A stretch of 64,000 bases of DNA. It comes from Streptomyces pseudovenezuelae (GTDB lineage: Bacteria > Actinomycetota > Actinomycetes > Streptomycetales > Streptomycetaceae). The first letter of the stretch is position 1. Every line of letters begins with the position of its first letter. Where the stretch lies: assembly GCF_001513955.1 (NCBI RefSeq), contig NZ_KQ948149.1, positions 716,227-780,226 on the forward strand, written 5' to 3'. The notes beneath the pieces were generated by a model. The model had not been told where the DNA came from and made no database searches. It saw nothing but the letters and a program-made list of their open reading frames with translations. Of this stretch, positions 25,159-32,038 are shown in pieces. The position numbers and the translations under genes were made by a program.

Positions 25159-26964
25159 TCAGCGGCGGGCATATTCGCGGAAGCCACGGCCGGTCTTGCG
25201 GCCGAGGCAGCCCGCGGCCACCAGGTGCTCCAGGAGCGGGGCCGGAGCCAGACCCGGGTCGCGGAACTCTCGGTGCAGGACCTTCTCGATCGCGAGCGAG
25301 ACGTCCAGGCCGACGACGTCCAGCAGCTCGAAGGGGCCCATCGGGTAGCCGCCGCCCAGCTTCATCGCCGCGTCGATGTCGTCGAGGGAGGCGTAGTGCT
25401 CCTGGACCATCTTGATCGCGTTGTTGAGGTACGGGAACAGCAGGGCGTTCACGATGAAACCGGCCCGGTCCCCGCAGTCCACCGCGTGCTTCTTGATCCT
25501 GCCGCAGACCTCGCGGACCGTGGCGTGGACGTCCTCGGCCGTCAGGACCGTGCGGACGACCTCGACCAGCTTCATCGCCGGCGCCGGGTTGAAGAAGTGC
25601 ATGCCGATCACGTCCTGCGGGCGCGAGGTGGCGCGGGCGCAGGCGACGACGGGCAGCGAGGAGGTCGTGGTGGCCAGGACCGCGCCGGGCTTGCAGACCT
25701 TGTCGAGCGTCTGGAACAGCTGCTGCTTGATCTCCAGGTCCTCGGCGACGGCCTCGACGGCCAGGTCGACGTCCGCGAACGCCTCGTACGAGCCCGCCGC
25801 GGTGATCCGGTCCAGGGTCTGCGCGGCCGCCTCGGCGGTCATCCGGCCCTTGTCGACAGAGCGTGAAAGAGACTTGCCGATACGGGCCTTGGCCGTCTGC
25901 GCCTTCTCCTCGCTGCGGGCGGCGAGCACGACCTCGTACCCGGCCTTGGCGAAGACCTCGGCGATCCCGGACGCCATCGTCCCGGAGCCGGCGACACCGA
26001 CGGAGCGCACCTCGCGGCCCGCGGCCTTCTCGGAGCTCTCCAGGGGCGTCAGCGCGTCCCGCACGACCGCCGCGCTGCCCGGAGCCTCGTACGTGTAGAA
26101 GCCGCGTCCCGACTTACGGCCGGTCAGGCCCGCCTCGCTGAGCTGCTTGAGGATCGGGGCGGGAGCGTGCAGCCGGTCGTGGGACTCGGCGTACATGGCC
26201 TCCAGGACCGTGCGCGCGGTGTCGACGCCGATCAGGTCGAGCAGGGCGAGCGGGCCCATGGGCAGGCCGCAGCCGAGCCGCATCGCCGCGTCGATGTCCT
26301 CGCGGGAGGCGTACTTCGCCTCGTACATCGCGGCCGCCTGGTTGAGGTAGCCGAACAGCAGCCCGTCGGCGACGAAACCGGGCCGGTCGCCGACCGCGAC
26401 GGGCTCCTTGCCGAGGTCGAGGGCGAGGTTGGTGACCGCGGTGACGGCCGCCGGGGCGGTGAGCACCGAGGAGACGACCTCGACCAGCTTCATCGCGGGC
26501 GCCGGGTTGAAGAAGTGCAGGCCCAGCACCCGCTCGGGGCGCGCCGAGTCGGCGGCCAGCCGGGTCACCGACAGGGCGTTGGTGCCGGTCGCGAGGATCG
26601 TCTCGGGCCGCACGATCCCGTCCAGTTCACGGAAGATCTGGTGCTTGATCTCGTACGACTCCGGAGCGACCTCGATGACGAGGTCGGCGTCGGCCGCCGT
26701 GCGCAGGTCGGTGGAGGTGCGGATGCGGGCGAGGACGTCCGCCCGCTCCTGCTCGGTGAGCCGGCCGCGCTCCACGGCACGGGCGGTCGCGGTCTCCAGG
26801 GTGGCGACGGCCTTGGCGGCCTGCGCCTCGCTGATGTCGATGCCGACGACCTCGCGGCCGGCCCGGGCGAGGACCTCGGCGATACCGGTGCCCATGGTGC
26901 CGAGGCCGACGACGGCGACCGTCTTGAGCGGGGACAGGGAGGGGTCGGACAGGGGAGTGGCCAT
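25159..26964 (-). CDS. Tandem-fused 3-hydroxyacyl-CoA (3-hydroxybutyryl-CoA) dehydrogenase
   Basis: 601 residues, about twice the usual length, made of two complete dehydrogenase units. Unit one has the NAD loop VAVVGLGTMGTGIAEVLARAG shortened here to GLGTMGTGIAEV, with catalytic-His segment LHFFNPAPAMKLVEVV. Unit two repeats GSGTMASGIAEVFAKAG and MHFFNPAPAMKLVEVV. Each also has its own C-terminal helical domain (GLPMGPLALLDLIGVD and GYPMGPFELLDVVGLD). It oxidises or reduces 3-hydroxybutyryl-CoA/acetoacetyl-CoA, supplying the crotonyl-CoA branch used by Ccr. GGAG lies 8 nt before ATG 26964. Both active sites look intact. Confidence 0.9.
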   Translation of the reverse strand: MATPLSDPSLSPLKTVAVVGLGTMGTGIAEVLARAGREVVGIDISEAQAAKAVATLETATARAVERGRLTEQERADVLARIRTSTDLRTAADADLVIEVAPESYEIKHQIFRELDGIVRPETILATGTNALSVTRLAADSARPERVLGLHFFNPAPAMKLVEVVSSVLTAPAAVTAVTNLALDLGKEPVAVGDRPGFVADGLLFGYLNQAAAMYEAKYASREDIDAAMRLGCGLPMGPLALLDLIGVDTARTVLEAMYAESHDRLHAPAPILKQLSEAGLTGRKSGRGFYTYEAPGSAAVVRDALTPLESSEKAAGREVRSVGVAGSGTMASGIAEVFAKAGYEVVLAARSEEKAQTAKARIGKSLSRSVDKGRMTAEAAAQTLDRITAAGSYEAFADVDLAVEAVAEDLEIKQQLFQTLDKVCKPGAVLATTTSSLPVVACARATSRPQDVIGMHFFNPAPAMKLVEVVRTVLTAEDVHATVREVCGRIKKHAVDCGDRAGFIVNALLFPYLNNAIKMVQEHYASLDDIDAAMKLGGGYPMGPFELLDVVGLDVSLAIEKVLHREFRDPGLAPAPLLEHLVAAGCLGRKTGRGFREYARR

Positions 26965-27340
26965 CGCGGAACTCCAGGAATGAGGGTGACGACTGGGAGC
27001 GCGACCCGGTACGCCGAGGGGCGCACCGGGTGCGTGGAAAACTGCTGGATGCGGGTGTTGCCGGGCTGCGAGCGCACACGCCCGGGCCGTCGTCACGGGC
27101 CTTGCACAGGCCCGGAGAACGGTGGATCCGACCGGCCCTGTCCCAGGCCGGGTCGTACTGGTGGTACCCGAGGTACCGAACCGACTGCTCTCACGGCGGC
27201 TGCGTCACCAGGCCACCGCAAGGAGTTCCACGAGTGGGTAACTCGCTCGTCTGAGCTTAACCGGTGGGTAACGAGCGCGCCAGCCCCCGGATTTGTGATG
27301 TACGTCCCGCGCCCCGGGCAGGCCCCCTAACCTCGGGTTC
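26965..27340. promoter_or_regulatory. Intergenic region with repeats, divergent promoters for dehydrogenase and HEAT genes
   Basis: 376 bp without a gene. GTGGGTAAC occurs twice in the same orientation (27234-27242 and 27264-27272, 30 bp apart). The first sits in the dyad CGAGT-GGGTA-ACTCG (27231-27245) and the second in TTAACC-GGT-GGGTAA (27257-27271). CGCTCGT and ACGAGCG also face each other around them. These look like regulator sites. TAACCT (27328-27333) ends 7 bp before ATG 27341, as expected for the -10 box of a leaderless HEAT-gene transcript. Nothing else was recognised. Confidence 0.45.
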
Positions 27341-27916
27341 ATGGACGAAGAGTTGCGATCACTCACGGAGCGTTTGCGGCGGGAGTCAGGAGGGTCGGCC
27401 GCCTTCGACCGGCTGGTGGTGACCGAGGACCCGGACGAGCTGGCCGGAGTGCTCACCGAACCCGGACAGCCGTTGTGGGCCCGGGAGCTGGCCGCGTTCC
27501 GGCTCGGCCTCGCCGGGGACCGCCGGGCCTTCGAGTCCCTCGTCCTGCTGCTCAACCACCGCGATCCACCGCGCTGCGCCGCCGCCGCGTACGCCCTGTC
27601 CCGGCTGGACGACCCGCGCACGGCCCGCGCGGCCGCCGCCCTCGCCACCAACGAACTCCGGGTCGCCTACGCCCTGCACCCGGTCCGGCTGCTGGCCGAA
27701 CTGCGCGCCCCCGAGTCCGTACCCGCGCTCATCACCACACTGGAGCGCCGGCTGCGCCCGCACGACCCCTACCGCCGGGTGGCGCTCGCCTGCGTGGAGG
27801 GCCTCGGCACCCTGGCCGACGCCCGCGCCAGACCCGTACTGCACGAGGCTCTCGCGCATCCGTCGCTGGCGGAGGCGGCGGTGCACGCGCTCGCGCGGAT
27901 TCCGAAGCAGCGGTGA
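27341..27916 (+). CDS. HEAT-repeat protein of unknown function
   Basis: 191 residues. After an N-terminal helical stretch, repeated ~30-residue helix pairs are visible (FESLVLLLNHRDPPRCAAAA, then DDPRTARAAAAL, then APESVPALITTLERRL, then ADARARPVLHEALAH), the pattern of HEAT or PBS-lyase-like repeats that form protein-binding solenoids. There is no signal peptide or catalytic motif. A -10-like TAACCT 7 bp before the ATG and no ribosome site suggest a leaderless mRNA. It ends 4 bp from the convergent acetyltransferase gene. Confidence 0.8.
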   Translation: MDEELRSLTERLRRESGGSAAFDRLVVTEDPDELAGVLTEPGQPLWARELAAFRLGLAGDRRAFESLVLLLNHRDPPRCAAAAYALSRLDDPRTARAAAALATNELRVAYALHPVRLLAELRAPESVPALITTLERRLRPHDPYRRVALACVEGLGTLADARARPVLHEALAHPSLAEAAVHALARIPKQR

Positions 27917-27920
27917 GCTG

Positions 27921-28451
27921 TCACGGGCCGAGTGTCCGCGCGTACCGCACCTCCGGCACCGGGACGCCGTCCGCCTCGAAGGGCTCCTCGGCCCCGTCCG
28001 TCTCGAAGCCCGCCCGCTCGTAGAAGCGGCGGGCACGGCTGTTGCCCTTGAGCACCCACAGGTACATGCGGTCGTGGCCCAGGGCCGCGCGGTTTCCCAG
28101 GGCTTCGAGCAGCAGGGCGTGTCCGATGCCGGTGCCGTAGCACCGCGGGTCCACGTAGACGGCGTACAACTCGGCGTCGGCGGTGCGCACTTCGCCGTCC
28201 CGGTACGGGCCGTGACAGGCCCAGCCCATGACCTCGCCGTCCCGCTCGGCCACGAGGTTCACCACGCTGCCGTCGCCCTGCCCGAAGCGGGCGCGGTGGC
28301 GCTCGGCGTCCCGCGCGACGCTCATCGCGTCGAGGTACGACCGCGGGATCAGACCCTGGTACGCGCTCTGCCAGCCGCGGACCCGGATCTCCGCCACTCG
28401 GTCGCAGTCGGCGAGGGCCATCGGGCGGATGAGAAGGCGATCGTCGTCCAT
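27921..28451 (-). CDS. GNAT-family N-acetyltransferase
   Basis: 176 residues. The N-terminus LLIRPMALADCDRVAEIRVRGW is a standard GNAT start, and the acetyl-CoA-binding motif A is LYAVYVDPRCYGTGIGHALL (Arg-x-x-Gly-x-Gly type). NSRARRFYERAGF supplies motif B. It transfers an acetyl group to an amine; the substrate (protein, antibiotic or polyamine) cannot be predicted. It is a single gene, convergent with the HEAT gene. Confidence 0.88.
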   Translation of the reverse strand: MDDDRLLIRPMALADCDRVAEIRVRGWQSAYQGLIPRSYLDAMSVARDAERHRARFGQGDGSVVNLVAERDGEVMGWACHGPYRDGEVRTADAELYAVYVDPRCYGTGIGHALLLEALGNRAALGHDRMYLWVLKGNSRARRFYERAGFETDGAEEPFEADGVPVPEVRYARTLGP

Positions 28452-28496
28452 GGCGGCACTCTAGGCACTCGCCTGGACGACGGTCGCTCCGGCCGC

Positions 28497-28525
28497 GGCC
28501 CAGCACCGCGTGGGAGTGCTGGGCC
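28497..28525 (-). terminator. Terminator of the secreted hydrolase gene
   Basis: GGCCCAGCAC (28497-28506) pairs perfectly with GTGCTGGGCC (28516-28525), a 10-bp stem with a 9-nt loop, starting about 20 bp beyond the hydrolase stop on the minus strand. Confidence 0.7.
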
Positions 28526-28544
28526 ACGGGGGCGCCCCGGACGC

Positions 28545-30131
28545 TCAGCCGCGGGAGCCGAGCAGCCTGTGCAGTGTCGCGCCGCGCGCGGACGTCGAGG
28601 CGGCCTTGGAGGTCAGCGGCTTCGGATCGGGCAGCGCCTTGCACACCGCGTCGGCCTCACCGCCGCCCCGCGGCACCTTCCCGTCGGTCAGGTACGCGGC
28701 CAGGTACTTGTCCAGGCACGCGTTCCCGCTGAGCGTGATCCCGTGGTTCCCGCCGCCCTCCTCGACGACGAGACTGGAGTCCGCCAGCAGCCGGTGGACC
28801 GTGACGCCGCCCTCGTACGGGGTGGCCGCGTCGTTCGTCGCCTGGAAGAGCAGCACCGGAGGCAGCTTGCCGTTGGCGACGTTCACCGGGCTCAGCGAGC
28901 TCGTGGGCCAGAACGCGCACGGGGCGTTGTACCAGGCGTTGTTCCAGGCCATGAACGGCGCCTTCTCGTACACGTCCCAGTTGTCCCGCTGCCACTGCCG
29001 CCAGTCGCGCGGCCAGGAGCCGTCACGGCACTGCACGGAGGTGTAGACGCTGTAGCCGTTGTCCCCGGAGGCGTCGATCGCGGCGAAGTTCTCGTACGCC
29101 TCGACCAGCGGGTCGGCGTTCTTGCCGTTCACGTACGCCGAGAACGCCTCGGCCAGGTAGGGCCAGTAGCCGTTGTAGTAGCCGCCCGGGATGAAGGTGT
29201 CCTCCAGTTCGGAGGCGCCGACCTTGCCGTCCGCGGGCTTCCTGGCCAGGGCCGCCCGCATCGCGTACCACTTGGCCTCGATCCTCTCCGGGTCGGTGCC
29301 GAGCTTGTAGGTCGCGTCGTACTTGGCGATCCAGGCCATCAGCGCGCGGTGCCGGTCGTTGAAGGCGTAGTCCTGGGTGAGGTTGTCGTCGTACCAGACG
29401 CCGGTCGGGTCCACGATCGAGTCCAGGACCAGGCGGCGCACCTGGTGCGGGAAGAGCTTCGCGTAGACCGCGCCCAGATAGGTGCCGTACGAGTAGCCGA
29501 AGTAGTTGATCTTCTCGGCGCCGAGCGCCCGGCGGATCGCGTCCATGTCCCGCACGGCGCTGAGGGTGTCGATGTACGGCAGCACGCTCGCGTACTTCCG
29601 GCCGCAGGCGGCGGCGAAGGACCGGGCGCGCTGGAGGTTGGCCCTCTCGATCGCGGGTGTGCTCGGCACGGAGTCCGGGCGCACCGGGGCGAAGTGGCCC
29701 GGCACGCAGTCGAGGGCGGGCTTGCTCGCGCCCACCCCGCGCGGGTCGAAGCCGATGACGTCGTACTGGGCCGCGACGGCCTTGGGCAGGCCGGAGGCGA
29801 TGAACCCGGCGAACGTCAGGCCGCTGCCGCCGGGACCGCCGGGGTTGACCAGCAGCGGGCCCTGGTACTTCTTCGCGGTGTGCGGGACCCGGGACAGCGC
29901 GAGGGTGATCTGCTGCCCGCGCGGGTTCGCGTGGTCGAGCGGCACCTTGAGGGACGCGCACTGAAGGGTCGGGTGGTCGGTGGTGCCGCATTTCTTCCAG
30001 GTGAGCTTCGCGGCACGAGCGGTCAAGGAGGGCTGGGTGTGCTGCGGGGTGCCGGCCTCGGCGGGGACCGCGGTGAAGGTCCCGGCCACGACGATTGCGG
30101 CGCCGCACAGCACGGCTGCGCGTTTTCTCAT
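28545..30131 (-). CDS. Secreted alpha/beta-hydrolase, tripeptidyl aminopeptidase family
   Basis: 528 residues from ATG 30131 with GGAGG 5-6 nt upstream. A Sec signal peptide (MRKRAAVLCGAAIVVAG, cleavage near AEA) exports it. The fold is the Streptomyces tripeptidyl aminopeptidase/SlpD-SlpE type: LLVNPGGPGGSG oxyanion region, nucleophile Ser in YFGYSYGTYLG, Asp in ATNDAATPYEGG, His in GGGNHGITL, and the TAP C-terminal domain. It removes short peptides from N-termini outside the cell, serving protein nutrition or processing. Four extra Cys could form disulphides. Monocistronic, with its own terminator. Confidence 0.9.
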   Translation of the reverse strand: MRKRAAVLCGAAIVVAGTFTAVPAEAGTPQHTQPSLTARAAKLTWKKCGTTDHPTLQCASLKVPLDHANPRGQQITLALSRVPHTAKKYQGPLLVNPGGPGGSGLTFAGFIASGLPKAVAAQYDVIGFDPRGVGASKPALDCVPGHFAPVRPDSVPSTPAIERANLQRARSFAAACGRKYASVLPYIDTLSAVRDMDAIRRALGAEKINYFGYSYGTYLGAVYAKLFPHQVRRLVLDSIVDPTGVWYDDNLTQDYAFNDRHRALMAWIAKYDATYKLGTDPERIEAKWYAMRAALARKPADGKVGASELEDTFIPGGYYNGYWPYLAEAFSAYVNGKNADPLVEAYENFAAIDASGDNGYSVYTSVQCRDGSWPRDWRQWQRDNWDVYEKAPFMAWNNAWYNAPCAFWPTSSLSPVNVANGKLPPVLLFQATNDAATPYEGGVTVHRLLADSSLVVEEGGGNHGITLSGNACLDKYLAAYLTDGKVPRGGGEADAVCKALPDPKPLTSKAASTSARGATLHRLLGSRG

Positions 30132-30266
30132 GGGGTCCTCCCAGGACGGAGGGTTCCGGACCGCGAGGGTCACGGTCCCTGCCGCATCGTCCCGGAGTGT
30201 GTGCCCGGAAGAACGTGTTATGGCGATAGTTGACCCGATTGGGCAGTCCGATGCGCTCGAACGCTC

Positions 30267-31304
30267 TCAGATCAGCGTGAGTTGGGTCGGCCCGGACACC
30301 GGCTCGGCCTCGGGCTCCGGCTCCCGGATCCGCCGGGGCATCCCCGCGCCCGCGGGACCGATGCCGTACTCCTGGGCCAGTTCATGGACCTGACGGGTGA
30401 TCCGGCGCTGGTACCACTTCGGGGCGTACGAACCGTCCGCGTAGAGCCGCTCGTAACGGCGCACCAGATACGGGTGCTCCCGGTTCAGCCAGGCCATGAA
30501 CCACTCGCGGGCGCCGGGCCGCAGATGCAGCACCAGCGGGGTGACCGAGGTGGCCCCCGCGGCGGCGATCGCGCGCACGGTCGCCCGCAGCTGCGCCGGC
30601 CGGTCGCTCAGGAACGGGATCACCGGCGCCATCAGCACCCCGCACCCGATGCTGTGCTCGCCGAGCGTCCGTACGACGTCCAGGCGGCGCTCCGGAGCGG
30701 GGGTGCCCGGCTCCACGGTGCGCCACAGGTCCGGGTCGGTGAAGCCGACCGAGACCGAGATGCCGATGTCCGTCACCGCGGCGGCCTGCCTCAGCAGGTC
30801 GAGGTCGCGCAGGATCAGCGTGCCCTTGGTCAGGATCGAGAAGGGGTTCGCGTGGTCGCGCAGGGCGGCGATGATGCCCGGCATCAGCCGGTAGCGGCCC
30901 TCCGCGCGCTGGTAGCAGTCGACGTTGGTGCCCATCGCGATGTGGTCGCCGGTCCAGCGGCGCGAGCCCAGCTGGTGGCGCAGCAGCTCGGGGGCGTTCA
31001 CCTTGACCACGATCTGCGAGTCGAAGCCGAGACCGGTGTCCAGGTCGAGATAGCTGTGGGTCTTGCGGGCGAAGCAGTACACACACGCGTGGGAGCAGCC
31101 GCGGTACGGGTTCACCGTCCACTCGAAGGGCATGCGGGAGGCGCCCGGCACCCGGTTGATGATCGAACGGGCCCGGATCTCGTGGAACGTGATCCCGGCG
31201 AACTCGGGTGTGTCGAAGGTACGGCTGACCACCGCGTCGGCGCCGAAGAGGGCGGCGTCGGCCCGTCCGTGTTCCGCGGACTCGGTGAGGTTCTCCCAGC
31301 GCAT
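30267..31304 (-). CDS. Rv2578c-type radical SAM protein
   Basis: 345 residues from ATG 31304 behind GAGGAGG. The [4Fe-4S] motif is C-x3-C-x2-C (YRGCSHACVYCFAR), as in the SplB-like and Rv2578c families; the rest is a partial TIM barrel (TKGTLILRDLDLL, VSVSVGFTDPDLW). The reaction is not known for this branch. Relatives of spore photoproduct lyase repair DNA lesions, and a sequence resembling the actinobacterial SOS box lies 31 bp upstream, so a DNA-damage role is plausible. No electron donor is encoded beside it. Confidence 0.9.
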   Translation of the reverse strand: MRWENLTESAEHGRADAALFGADAVVSRTFDTPEFAGITFHEIRARSIINRVPGASRMPFEWTVNPYRGCSHACVYCFARKTHSYLDLDTGLGFDSQIVVKVNAPELLRHQLGSRRWTGDHIAMGTNVDCYQRAEGRYRLMPGIIAALRDHANPFSILTKGTLILRDLDLLRQAAAVTDIGISVSVGFTDPDLWRTVEPGTPAPERRLDVVRTLGEHSIGCGVLMAPVIPFLSDRPAQLRATVRAIAAAGATSVTPLVLHLRPGAREWFMAWLNREHPYLVRRYERLYADGSYAPKWYQRRITRQVHELAQEYGIGPAGAGMPRRIREPEPEAEPVSGPTQLTLI

Positions 31305-31334
31305 GAGGCCTCCTCGGTAGCACTGCCCACCGAG

Positions 31335-31350
31335 TGAAACACTTGTTCGA
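31335..31350 (-). promoter_or_regulatory. Probable LexA (SOS) box upstream of the radical SAM gene
   Basis: On the minus strand the 16-mer reads TCGAAC-AAGT-GTTTCA against the actinobacterial consensus TCGAAC-N4-GTTCGA: the left half is perfect and the right half has two mismatches. It lies 31 bp before the ATG, a normal operator position. The mycobacterial homologue Rv2578c is, as I recall, near a reported LexA site, which supports the assignment. Confidence 0.55.
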
Positions 31351-31446
31351 ATTTCTGCGCAACCCCGATTTGGGCGGCCGTGGGCGGGGGTGGTTGGCTT
31401 GCCCCCAACCCGAGAACCCGAGAAACCGAAGTCCTGGAGGAAGTCG

Positions 31447-31890
31447 ATGGCGCAGGTCGAGGCCACTACGGAGCGGATCGTCGCGGCGGACGCGGAGAAG
31501 GTGTTCGACGCCGTCGCCGACTACAGCGGCACGCGGTCGAAGGTGCTGCCCGAGCAGTTCAGCGAGTACGAGGTGCGCGAGGGCGGCGACGGCGAGGGCA
31601 CCCTCGTCCACTGGAAGCTCCAGGCCACCAGCAAGCGCGTGCGCGACTGCCTCCTGGAGGTCACCGAGCCCACCGACGGCGAGCTCGTCGAGAAGGACCG
31701 CAACTCCTCCATGGTCACCACCTGGCGGGTCACCCCGGCGGGCGAGGGCAAGTCCCGGGTCGTCGTGACCACCACCTGGCAGGGGGCCGGCGGTATCGGC
31801 GGCTTCTTCGAGAAGACCTTCGCCCCCAAGGGTCTCGGCCGGATCTACGACTCCCTCCTCGACCGCCTCGCCGCCGAGGTCGAGAAGTAA
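31447..31890 (+). CDS. SRPBCC-family (START/polyketide cyclase-like) protein
   Basis: 147 residues from ATG 31447 with GGAGGAAG just upstream. The whole protein is one helix-grip domain: VEATTERIVAADAEKVFDAVADY at the start, the central beta strands TLVHWKLQATS and STTW-like VVVTTTWQ, and the long C-terminal helix GRIYDSLLDRLAAEVEK. Such domains bind hydrophobic ligands in a deep cavity. The ligand is unknown and no catalytic residues can be assigned. It is divergent from the radical SAM gene. Confidence 0.85.
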   Translation: MAQVEATTERIVAADAEKVFDAVADYSGTRSKVLPEQFSEYEVREGGDGEGTLVHWKLQATSKRVRDCLLEVTEPTDGELVEKDRNSSMVTTWRVTPAGEGKSRVVVTTTWQGAGGIGGFFEKTFAPKGLGRIYDSLLDRLAAEVEK

Positions 31891-31916
31891 GTCACCGGCG
31901 CCGGGCGGACGTTGTG

Positions 31917-31934
31917 CTCGATCACCGGATCGAG
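31917..31934 (+). terminator. Hairpin after the SRPBCC gene
   Basis: CTCGATC (31917-31923) and GATCGAG (31928-31934) form a perfect 7-bp stem with an ACCG loop. A weaker dyad CTCCG/CGGAG follows within 30 bp. Probable terminator; no T tract. Confidence 0.45.
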
Positions 31935-32038
31935 TGGATCTCCGTACGGTCCACCGGAGTGCCGTAACTCGTCGCGCTTGCTCGTAGTTGTCGCCTTATG
32001 CGGGAAATGCGGGGCAGGCGCGACGAGGGGAGCGGGAC

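Noticed and set aside
26140..26964. Two separate dehydrogenase genes instead of a fusion
   Set aside because: A single uninterrupted frame with a linker joins the two units; no stop or internal ribosome site separates them.
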